This document shows, one piece after another, positions 34,699 through 45,080 of a stretch of DNA of 64,000 nt. A program made the translations under genes and the position numbers. Position 1 is the first letter of the stretch. Each line of letters opens with the position of its first letter. Origin of the DNA: Calliopum simillimum (lineage: Eukaryota; Arthropoda; Insecta; Diptera; Lauxaniidae); assembly GCA_951812925.1 (NCBI GenBank), contig OX638368.1:4712001-4776000 (forward strand), given 5' to 3'. Below the pieces are notes generated by a model, which was given only the letters and a program-made list of their open reading frames with translations, had not been told where the DNA came from and did not search any database.

Positions 34699-35452
34699 CA
34701 TAAAAAATTAAAATAAAATTTTTGTCTCAGAACGCTTAAATAAACTTTTGAAAATCCAATAAATTTTGTCCTTTTGCCATTTTGTCATTCTCCGTTAAGT
34801 AATTCTCCACCCGCAACGTTTTGTCATTCTCCGTATAGTTATTCTCCACCGTTTCTTTTGTTAGTTTTGGTAAAACCATTTATTTAAAAAATTACAGTTA
34901 AAATTTAGTCTTAAGACACTTAAATAAGCTTTTCAAAAATGCAACATAAATCTATAGGCGGTTGTTTTCGAAAATTTATTTTAAATCTTACTTTTTTTGA
35001 TAAAATTAAAATTTTTTATTTCAGAAACGCACAGATAAACTTTTTAAAATGGTACAAAAATTTTAAAAAATTTTACAATGAAAGTTTTGTACAATTTTAA
35101 GAAAGTTTATCTGCGTGCTCCTGCAGCTAAAATTTTTTATTTAGTCAAAAAAGTAAGAATTACATAGGATTTTCAAAAATAACCAGGTGGCAGCCTTTAA
35201 AATTTATGTTGGATTTTTGGAAAGTTAAGTGTCTAAAGACTAAATTTTAACTGTAATTTTTTAAATAAATGGTTTTACCAAAACTAACCCAAAAAAGAAC
35301 GGTTGAGAATAACTTTACGGAGAATGACAAAACGTTGTGGGTGAAGAATTACTTAATGGAGAATGACAAAATGGCAAAATGAAAAAATTTATTGGATTTT
35401 CAAAAGTTTATTAAAGCGTTTTGATACTAAAATTTTATATTAATTTTTTATA
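34699..35452. repeat. Long imperfect palindrome (fold-back), about 750 bp
   Basis: The left arm, about 34699-35055, pairs with the right arm, about 35090-35452, with only some 30 bp between. Matching landmarks in inverse order are AAACTTTTGAAAATCCAATA, GCCATTTTGTCATTCTCC, AGTTTTGGTAAAACCATTTA, AAAATTACAGTTAAAATTTA, AACATAAAT and CGCAGATAAACTTT. Identity is about 75-85 percent by eye. The unit inside is the GGTGGCAACCCT family seen in tandem at 18440-18960. No coding capacity. Confidence 0.8.
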
Positions 35453-35539
35453 TATGAAGCAATCTACGCAAAGTGTACCAGCTCAAAATTTTTTTTCTCC
35501 GATTTCGCTCAAATTTGGCAATATGGTAGATGGTAAATT

Positions 35540-36440
35540 TTAATTTTTATTTTAAAAAAAAATGGTTTAAGCAAAACTAATAAAAAAAAAAGAAAATGGG
35601 TGGAGAATAACTATATGGAGTATGACGAAAGGTTGCGGGTGGAGAATTACTAATGGGAGAATGACGAAATAATGCAAAAACCGTAATATCACAACGAAAA
35701 TAACTATTATTTTAAAAAAATTGAACCTAGTGGAAAGCTACTCTAGTTGTTTATTGATTTCATTATATAATTATGAAGATAAAAAATATGCATAATAATA
35801 TAAAAAAAACTTAAGTGGGAGGGGGGGCGAATGACACACATTTGCTTTCTTTACAAAATTTTTAAACTTTTTAAAAAAAAGAGCGCACCAACGCTCACTA
35901 TCGAAAAACCAAAAATGACTGAGCTAAAAGCGCACTGAATCTCTTTTTCTTCAGTTTCTGTTCTCTTTTTTCTCAATATTTAAAAAATTGAAATTTAAAT
36001 TAAGAAAAGCTGAGCGCAGATAGTCTAAAATACTATTAAATTCCATCAAGAGGTTCCGAACTTATGCCGGTTTTCATAAAGCTATATGACAATCTTCCGA
36101 TGGTTATATTTCCGTCAATTTTGCGAATTTCGAAAAACGAAACTACATTTCCCGGTGTTCTACCAAACGCCAACCACCCTGTATACAAACATTGTCGTAT
36201 CAGTTTTTTTTTAGAAAAAAACGTTATATGCATACAGGAAGATTGACTGCACTAAAAGCGTTTAGGGACAGCACGGAGAATGACTTTTTAACACTTTATG
36301 TTATAATTTCGTAGTCAAAATTTTAGAATTTTTTCTTTAATATTGTTCTTATAGAAGTTCTTGTTAAGTATCTATAATAGATAGTTAAAGCATCAAATTT
36401 TAAATTTAAACATGGTTTTGAGTCCAATGACATCGAGTAG
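35540..36440 (-). repeat. Dispersed repeat with TCATTCTCCGT markers, copy 1
   Basis: Read on the minus strand, this is collinear with 47262-48000 on the plus strand. Shared landmarks are CATGTTTAAATTTAAAAT, ACTATAACATAAAGTGT, GTCATTCTCCGT.CTGTCCCT, CGACA(A/T)TGTTTG, AATAAACAA(C/G)TAGAG and TGTGATATTAC.GTTTTTGCA. Identity is roughly 70-75 percent. Frames at 36036-36246 on both strands are overlapping chance frames. Confidence 0.7.
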
Positions 36441-38159
36441 TAAATTTTTCGGAGAATGACTCAACTATTTAAACTATTCGCAGTCTTTCTCATCAGACAA
36501 AGTTTAAAGTTTTTAAGTTTTGGTATTTGACAAAAATTTACTTTTCGTGAGAAGTTTAGCTTTTTCCATAAAATTTAGCAGATTGTTCGTTGCTTATGAA
36601 CTTTTGTCCATATTAAAAGTCAAATCAGCTGCTGTGCAACATTGCGTTTTAAGATGTTTGCACAATGGTTCTTGTTACATATTTCTCTCTTTTACACACA
36701 CACTCAAACAGCACACAAATGCACTGAGACCAACTAACTCTCCTTTGTTATTCAAAACACGACAGATTACCGTTTATTCTGGTTTTCATTTGCCATTTTT
36801 GCGTTTACCACATCCTGCAGGTATATCCTGTGCAGCGTTGCTATGATAATCGTGGCAATGATGATGTTGATGTTAATGATAATGAAAAAAAAGCAAAAAG
36901 AACAGAAAAGAAGCAAAAATTCATATCTAGTGGTTAGTGAGTTACAACATTTCTGTGTGTATGTATGTGTATGTGTGTATTCGTGTGTGCATGAGTATCT
37001 CTTGTGGCATACAAGGAATGTTTATTATGTTTAACGCTTTTGTAGTATAGTACCCTATGACAAGAACAACACGTGAGAAGCGTATACCATGATGGAAACA
37101 ACAACAACAACAGCAACAACAACGATGAAAAAATGTAGATGATCACAAAATTGTTGTCAACGATGATATGACTATACTACACTTGTTGTTATAAAGTAGC
37201 AGCAACAACAACAACAACATTTTATTTGAGACATAGCAACCAAACAACAACAACAATTTCTGCCATCCAACCAGTCAGTCAGCGTGTCACCATCAAGTGA
37301 ATCCTGTGGTTTGGCTTTATTTTGTTTTTGCTTTTTTTTTGCTGTGTTTTGCTATGCTACACCTTAGCGTTGAAGATGGGAAATTCAGAAAAAAAACTTT
37401 TACAGGAGTTGTATGTATTTTTCAGCAACAACAACAATAACAACTGAGAAATTGTCAAGTATCGCAAGAAATTCTTAAATGGACAAATTTGTGCTGGAAT
37501 TTGATGTTTCGGATTTAGCAACATAACACTTCTAAGCAACAACACATAAGTATAACTGAGAAATTAAATAAAATTTTTACATTTTCACAAGAAAAATTTA
37601 CTATATGAGAATTTGACTGATAGATGTGACTTGAAGAAAGACAGCCAATATCCATAAGCTGCTCCTCAATCATTTAAGTACTTTTTCATATGTTCGTTTT
37701 TGGTGATTTTTTAAAGATATTAAAGTACTATTTTATGCAGACAGAGATCCATAGTTTATGCAGTACTACTTCTGCTGAGAGTAACAAATCATGTTTGTTT
37801 TACATCCAATAGAAACATTTGAATGCAAAAAAATTTTCCACTTATCCGATTTCATTTATTCAATATTCAAAAATTACTCGCAAACATTTTTGCTCAGACT
37901 GACAAAAAAGTTTCTGAATGTCAAACTGGAAATTAGTTATGTTCTCCGTTGAGCTGTAGAAATCTCTTGTCTTTTTACACAAACATTAACTAGAGATTTA
38001 TGTTATCTAAAGGAAATATGCATAATGATTTCAAGATGGCAGCAGTCGAGTAGAGCAGAGCTATAAGACTAATTTTTTTGCAAATCTGAAATTTTTGGTT
38101 GCATAAATGATTGCCATGAAAGTTTTACGGAAAAGAGGCTCAAGTGGTCATTTTATTAG
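36441..38159. other. Non-coding stretch with CAA microsatellites
   Basis: (CAA)n runs occur near 37098-37124, 37200-37220 and 37238-37254, and a (GT)n-like tract near 36950-36985. A phenylalanine/leucine-rich plus frame at 36520-36846 has no recognisable domain. Nothing else supported. Confidence 0.45.
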
Positions 38160-38700
38160 ATTAGATAATACTAAGCATATTAATTATTCATTTAACCATA
38201 AAATCAATTTATCAACTCAACAATGTAAAAATTAATTAGTTAATAATTTAGTCGATTAATCAGTTAATCATTTACTTTTGCAATTAGTTAATAAACTGAT
38301 CATTTAGTCCATTAATTAATTACTTAGTTTTTTAATTGAACAGTGAATCAATTAAAAAATTAACAAATTGTTCTACTTGTTAATTTATCAACTCAACAGT
38401 TAATCATTTATCAACTAATCAATTCATAAATAAATCTACTGAACAATTAACTAATTACTTCATTAATCACGTAATCAGTTATCTTTTTAACCATAAAATA
38501 CATGAATCAGCTTATGAATAAATAATTGTGCAATTAATCTATTAAGGAAACTATGAATTAACAAATTAATCAATTAATCAACTGATCAGTTATTCATTTA
38601 ACCATCATATCAATTTATTAACCAAACAATTCTTCAAATAAACAATTAAAAATATTCAGTTATACGATTAAACGTTCAATCAATTACTGTTGGCGTTCAT
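38160..38700. repeat. Degenerate ATCAATTAA-type low-complexity tract
   Basis: More than 500 bp are built from short, irregular permutations of AATTAATCA, TTAACCATAAAATC and CAATTTATCAAC, with no fixed period. It abuts the small inverted-repeat element at 38708. A short similar patch (GATCAATTAACAAACTGATC) occurs in the right arm of the neighbouring fold-back element near 40265. Confidence 0.65.
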
Positions 38701-38707
38701 ACTTAAA

Positions 38708-38943
38708 ATACCAATTGAGGAGTAGCCGTACTATAGGGCCTAAGCATAAGTACTAGGCAAAAGTAAGATCATAATATGAATTGGGTGACATTTTGCTAGA
38801 AATAATTAAGGTTGTTTTCTGCTTTCATGAAAAATTTACTTGATCACTTAACCAATTATTATGACACATAGTACGTATGACATTGCTTTTGCCTCGTAAT
38901 GGTACTTAGGCCTTTTGGTATGGCCACTCCTCAATTGGTCATA
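38708..38943. mobile_element. Small inverted-repeat element (236 bp)
   Basis: The arms of about 73 bp at 38708-38782 and 38868-38943 are inverse copies: CCAATTGAGGAGT(A/G)GCC, GGCCTAAG, ACTAGGCAAAAG / CGAGGCAAAAGC. Identity is about 75-80 percent, with a central gap of roughly 85 bp. Probably an old MITE; no target duplication is clear. It sits next to the fold-back element at 38955. Confidence 0.55.
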
Positions 38944-38954
38944 TCAAAAGACAC

Positions 38955-40336
38955 AATTAGTAGTTGTGCAGATCTGCTTAAATGAAAAATAAAATAATTT
39001 TTTAATGAATTCTTTGTTTTTATAATTAATTGACAAAACAATTGACGAAAGGATTGTTTGGTCAGTTTGTCTCGTGGTTTTTCTCCAGTACTTCACATTT
39101 TTTTTTAATCGATTTTGGAAGTTTTTTTATCCACTGTACATGAAAAAACAAAAATACCGCATTCTTGTGTCAAATCGATGAATTTAACTATATGATCCTT
39201 ACATTTGAGGTGTATCATATGTTCAAAAAACTTATGCAAGATATTGCGAGGAATATTTTTGTATACAATTTTAACCCTGTTTATTCCCCACATGTGGGTC
39301 ATTTTTGCTCTTTTCTTAAAAAGGTACAAAAATGACACCCAAAACAGGGAAATATTGAGTCAGTATGTACTAATGAATATTCGCTATAAAATTTCACTAC
39401 TAGTTTTTAAACTCGTAAGGTCAAAATTTAAGCCCGAAACCAAAAAAATCGTTAAAATCAATTAGGACTTTTCACATTGCATATTAATTATATCCTTGAC
39501 GTGCTTACCTTAAGTTTTAAGAATTTTTCGTCCTTGGTTACGCGAATTGAAATTTTTTATAGGATATTTTTGTAAAATTTTGTAACCCATTGTGGCTCAC
39601 TTTTAGAAAAAGGGGTCAAAAAGATCCATAAAAGCAGGATATAATAGGTTAATGTGTTCTAGGAAAATGATCCTTGTGTGATTTCGTTATGATCTTGTGA
39701 GAACGAGTTTTGTTCAAAATGTAGTTTTAGAATTTTACAGTGGGGTGAAATTTGGAAAATATTTATTGTCACAACTGCTTACTGGTTTTAACGATTTTTT
39801 TGCTTTCGGGATAAAATTTTGCTTTTTAAGTGTTTAGCAATTAGTAGTGAAATTGTATAGCAAATATTTCTGTAGTACATACTGACCCAATATTCCTCTG
39901 TTTGAGGTGTAATTTTTATACCTTTTTGAAAAAAAGGCTAAAATGACCCACATGTGGGGGTTGTACAGGGTTAAAATTTTCTACAAAAATATTCCACGCA
40001 ATATTTGGCATAAAATTGCTGAACACATGATGCACCTCAAGTGTAAGGATCATAAAGTTAAATTCATCGATATAACACAAGAATGCGGTATTTTTGTTTT
40101 TTTCATGAACAGTGGATAAAAAACTTCAAAAATCGATTTAAAAAAAAAGTTTGACGTGCTGGAGAAAAACCACGAGACACGGGAATTTTTTTTTTAACGT
40201 CTACTTTAAGAATTTTTTGGATTTTCTCATGTGTTTTTTTTTGTGTCGAACAGTGTAATCAGTGGATCAATTAACAAACTGATCAAACAATCTTTTCGTC
40301 AATTGTTTTGTCAACAGATCTGCACTACTACTAATT
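38955..40336. mobile_element. Fold-back element with about 510-550 bp arms
   Basis: The left arm, about 38955-39463, and the right arm, about 39783-40336, are inverse copies at roughly 80 percent identity with small gaps. The ends read AATTAGTAGTTGTGCAGATC. Other paired landmarks are ACAAAACAATTGACGAAA, TCGTGGTTTTTCTCCAG, CAAAAATACCGCATTCTTGT, ATGATCCTTACA and CCCACATGTGGGTCATTTT. The 320-bp centre contains a third, more diverged copy of part of the arm. Small frames in both arms (39105-39465) are not conserved between the arms and are not genes. Confidence 0.8.
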
Positions 40337-41499
40337 CTATTGAACTCTTATCCGTAATTAAATCCGTATACGAAAAGCTTTAAAGCACAAAAGCTTAAGT
40401 GCCCGTAGGTATAGGCTTTAGACTATAAAATCTAAACTAAAGTATTATTGGGAATCCAGCTAAAAATTTCTATACTTAAATTATGAAGTAGGAGAATTTT
40501 AAAAAAGCACATTTTTGTAAATATTTCTTTGTTGCTTAAATTGTTCAAGCATTATACACTACTTTATCAATTTGTCATAAAGGCCAGCCTGGCTGGTGGG
40601 TTGGCACTTTTTTCCATGGCATAATAAATGACAAAAATGAAAGTGATTAAAATTCTGGTTGTCATAAAGTTATGACAAAAAAAAAAAAAAAATAGTTATT
40701 AATAGCCTTTATGCATTGCATACTTTTGAGTGTCATAAATGTGGCGAATAGAATGAATAAATAAAATTCATAAAAACTATTTACGGCATTAAAGGGCAAT
40801 GGAATACAGAAGGAAACATCAAAGTTTTTCCTTTTTATGTACATCGGAACATCAAGTTGATTTTAATTTTGATTTGTCTGTTTGTATGCCAATTTTTATG
40901 GTTGTGGTTATATAATGGTGTCATATTATTGCTAGTGATGGTTTTACATATAACATTTTTATGTGCTCTCTCTCTCTTAGCTATCGCTGTCAAATTCATT
41001 TGTCCGCACACTGTCGTGGTGCCCTCGCTTGCTTCTAAAAATGCTTGAAAAATCATTGCAGCTTTTTCGGGGCATAATGTGGATATGAAGATTTATTCAT
41101 TTTGTTATAATGTCTCAGTGGCAGTAGGTACAATAGTTTTAGGCTGAGATTTTTAATTGCAAATGTTTGCTGGCCATCATTGACAGCATTACTTTTGTTT
41201 ATGTGGCAATAAGCCAAGCCACGTTATTGGTTGGTTGGTCTCGTTTGGTCATTTACTTTGCAACCCCGTTTATTTTTATGACCGCAAATCTTGAGCTAAA
41301 TTGTTGGACAAAGTAGCAATGAAGAGAACTGTTCAACAAAAGTGTACATTTAAGTGTATTTCCTATTTTTGGTGCTTCTTTTTGGCAGTGTGGTTTTTTT
41401 TTGGTCAACATAGAAAAGTTATTTCATCAGCTATGTCAAGAAGCTTATATACGTTTTGAGAAAAAACCAATTAAACCATTTAAAATCCAATTCTGAACT
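40337..41499. other. Non-coding stretch
   Basis: A poly-A run lies at 40677-40692. Short frames on both strands near 40835-41056 show no domain. No mobile-element edges recognised. Confidence 0.45.
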
Positions 41500-42235
41500 C
41501 AAAAATTATGTTTTTCTTTTGGATGTTTTTCATTGGATCTTTTTTGGGAGGTTTTTTTTTTGATGTTTTTATTTTTAAATGTTTTTTTTCGGATGTTTTT
41601 TTTTGGATGTTTTTTCTTGGATGTTTTTATTTTTGGATGTTTATATTTTTGGATGTTTTTTTGGATGTTTTTCATTGGATATTTTCATTTTTGGATGTTT
41701 TTGATTGGATATTTTTATTTTTGAATGTTTTTTTCGGATGTTTTTTTTGGATGTTTTTATTTTTGGATGTTCTTTTTTTGGATGTTTTTTAGATTTTTTT
41801 ATTTTTGGATGTTTTTTTGGATGTTCTTTCTTGGATGTTTTTATTTTTGGAAGTTTTTATTTTTGGATATTTTTTTTTTGGATGCTTTATTATTGGATGT
41901 TTTTATTTTTGAATGCTTTTTTCGGATGTTTTTTTTTTTTTGGATGTTTTTTCTTGGATTTTTTTATTTTTGGATGTTTTTTTAGATGTTTTTTATTGGA
42001 TGTTTTTTTTGGATGTATTTTTTTGGATAGTTTTGAGTGGAATCTCGGAACTTAAATATCTATCCATCCAGTTTTTTTAATGTTTTTATTTTGATGCTTT
42101 CATTTTCGGATGTTTTTTTTTTGATTTTTTTTTAATGTTTTTTTTTGGATGTTTTTCATTGGATATTTTTGTTGGATGTTTTTTTGGATAGTTTAGAGTG
42201 GAATCTCGGAACTCAAATATCTACCATCATTCATT
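41500..42235 (+). repeat. T-rich TTTTTGGATG minisatellite-like array
   Basis: The short word TTTTTGGATGTTTTT, with variable T tracts and ATTTTTGGATG or CATTGGATA variants, repeats irregularly over 700 bp. It yields hydrophobic frames (FWMFLFLDVF) of up to 116 codons on the plus strand that are repeat translations. A non-T-rich segment, GAGTGGAATCTCGGAACT and the next 20 bp, occurs twice (about 42032-42068 and 42196-42233), so at least one 165-bp segment was duplicated. Confidence 0.8.
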
Positions 42236-43858
42236 TGGATTCTTTACAATATGAAGCACTTTATAGCGTAACATTATTTTTATTTTGGAGTTCAGACCAT
42301 AATTTCGGACCATATTTTTCTAGAACAAAGCTTGAAAGCTGTTGATATTTTTCGACAAGTTTTCCATATTTCTGTCAAAATTTTAACAATTTTGTTGAGA
42401 AAATTTTTAAAATTCTCATTCCAAAGATAACAATTATTTACACTTAATTGACCTGCACTGTGCTTAGTCACACCCATCAAACCGTACTGCTTATGCAATA
42501 CCCAAATCATTAGCCATAGTACGCCCACCATAAACGCCACACCCCCATAATGACGAGTGAATGTGTGGGTAGTGCAATACAGCGTTTTTTTGTATTATCC
42601 TTCGGATTGCGCCCGCATTTGTTACAGTTAATTTATTTTTCGCTTTGGCAAATCACTTTTTAGCTTGAGCCTGCTGCATTTAGGACTCGTAAGAAAAACC
42701 AAAAAAATTGAGAATTTTCTTTTTCTTCAACAACCAAGAAAAACTTGACATAACAGTCAAACTTTAATGATGCCACCGCCGACGTTGAGATGTTGAAAGA
42801 GGCAGCAACAGCAGTGACAGCGGAAAGCGACTGCCAAGTGACTGCCAACCAAGGAAGCCGAAAAACTTGTCATTTAAGTTGTTAAGTCATCTACTTGATG
42901 ACTTTTTTTTTCTGGGTGCTTTGATGACCTGTTTTTGTTATATTTTGTTTAACTTTGATTTTGTATATACAATATTTTTTCCTCTTTGGGGTTGGCGCTC
43001 CCCCTGTCAGTAAAGTGATTGGGCGTATTGTCATTCATTTGTTGTTGTGGTGAATCGGTGGCGCAGCATGAGTAGCGGGGTGATACGTTAGTTTTTCAAC
43101 AAGCCCCCTAAGTACAAAGTCATTTCATGCTATTGAACAAATAAATACAACACCGCGTTATACGGCGCGCGTCAAAGCAGTGATTTGCAAATCTGATTAA
43201 TTTCTTTAACGCTACAGCAATGCGTGTATTAGCGCGATAAAGTATGCAACGTTAAATATTTAAAGGGCGTAATAAGCGTGGCATGAGTTGGCCAAAATGA
43301 AAGATTTTGTTTTTTGTTTGTTCGCTACCAACCCTTAGGAGTTATAGCAGCAAGCAACATACAATTTTTTGGCTTAACAGCTGTCAGATGACAGCATATT
43401 AAGTCAGTTTTTTCTAGTTTTGAGTTCTTCAGTATTTCTGGTCCAAAATATTATAGTCTTTAGTTTGATAAGAACTATTTAGCCATATCTCTGTTAAATT
43501 TTGTTAATTTCATTAAAAACAAAATAACAAAATTTATTATCTTGAACATCAAATGTCTCAAAACTTGAAATATTGACTTACTACTTTTCACTTATATAGG
43601 ATCGATATGTTGACAATTATTTGTCAAAAAAATATCCAGGCCATTTTTTGGTAATCAGTTTCATAAACTTTTTTTTTTACTTCACCTTCTATTAAGAGTG
43701 GATGTACAAAGTGTTGAAGAACAGCCAACAACTAAGCCACAATTTATGTACAAGACAAGAAAAATTACTTGAAAATCTAGGTTCTAAGTAACATCAGAGC
43801 TGAGTTGATTAGAATAAGAAAAGAGAAAATATTTTTGAGTAAGTATTTATTTTTTACT
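42236..43858. other. Non-coding stretch
   Basis: No coding or element structure is recognised. The minus-strand frames at 42292-42540 and 42660-42848 have no domain match that I can name. Confidence 0.45.
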
Positions 43859-45080
43859 GGCCAAACTTTGGCCATTCACATTAAGATCGGTAAACTTTTT
43901 CCGAGTGCCATTTTATGTTAAAAAATTTCAGCATATTAAGTGTTGACTCGTCATAACCATTTCTGGATGCAGAAGGCTTAGTGTATTCCCAAACTGAATT
44001 GCATAAATGTTGGTTAAGCCGTAGTAGCCTAATTACTTTTGAGAGCGAGACACCTTCTACTAAAAAACAAAAACAAAATAATTTAATATATCTTCTTGAA
44101 ATTCAGTCTATCTCTGTTCCGAATTTTATTTGAGATCGATTTGATGATTTAGCCGTGACAAACTATTTTCTATTCAGGGGCCAAATGTAAAGGCTAAAAG
44201 TAATGAAAAATATCTAAATTAACTGTTAAAGTCCAAATGTATTGAAAAGCATTCAAAATATCGGTAAAAGACCAAAATATCGAAAAACGTCTGATATCGA
44301 TAAAAGTCTAAATATATCGAAAAACATCTGAAATGACTGTAAAAATCCTAAAATATTGAAAAACATCTAACATATCGTTAGTAGTCCAAAAGTATCGAAA
44401 AACATCTAAAATATCGGCTCAATTCCAAAAGTATTGAAAAAATCAAAATTATCGGTAAAAGACCAAAATATCGAAAACGTCTGATATCGATAAAAGTCCA
44501 AATATATCGAAAAACATCTGAAATGACAGAAAAAATCCAAAAGTATTGAAAAACATCTAACATATCTTTAGTAGTCCAAAAGTATTGAGAAACATCTAAA
44601 ATATCGGCTTAATTCCAGAAGTATTGAAAACATCAAAATTATCGGTAAAAGACCAAAAGTATCGAAAAACATCTAATATCGATAAAAGTCCAAATATATC
44701 GAAAACATCTAAAATGTCAGTAAAAATCCAAAAGTATTGAAAAACATCTAAAATGCCGGTTAAAGTCGAAAATATCGAAAAACCTCTAATATATTGGTAA
44801 AAGTCCAAAAGTATCGTAAAGCATCTAAAATATCGGTACAAGTTGAAAAGTATCGAAAAGCATATTATATATCGGTAATGTCGATAAATTAGTATCAAAA
44901 AACATCTAAAATATTAATTCAGGACGTCAGAGTGCAACGAAAAAATTTTTTCCAAACAAGAGAAAATCACAGCAACAAAAATTCCTCTCACTACACTGTT
45001 TCAGTTTTGTTATTGTATTTATATGGAAAACTTTCAACCTGCTTTTAAATGTCTTAATGGCAACTTTAAGGAAATTTTTT
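43859..45080 (+). mobile_element. Minisatellite-carrying dispersed element, copy 2
   Basis: The left edge is the near-palindrome GGCCAAACTTTGGCC, as in copy 1, followed by AAACTTTTTCCGAGTGCC. A stretch of about 220 bp at 43990-44210 has no counterpart in copy 1. The array occupies 44215-44930. The right flank shares CAGAGTGCAACG, CTCTCACTACAC, TATATGGAAAACTTTCAACC and TTAATGGCAACTTTAAGG with copy 1. No coding capacity outside the repeat. Confidence 0.6.
44215..44930 (+). repeat. 39-bp-type minisatellite, about 19 units
   Basis: Same family as 22530-23835 but more diverged, with units AAAAGTCCAAAAGTATCG followed by AAAAACATCTAAAATATCGGT. A higher-order duplication of about 185-190 bp is visible: the run from CTGATATCGATAAAAGTC through CGGCTCAATTCC recurs at about 44290 and 44480. 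Two frames on the minus strand (44378-44563, 44596-44898) are repeat translations. Confidence 0.85.

Noticed and set aside
36036..36246. Opposite-strand frames of 65 and 60 codons
   Set aside because: They overlap each other inside a dispersed repeat and are not kept in the second copy at 47262-48000.
41508..42055. Membrane-protein-like frames (FWMFLFLDVF)
   Set aside because: Translation of the T-rich GGATG repeat in overlapping frames; hydrophobicity is caused by the T content.
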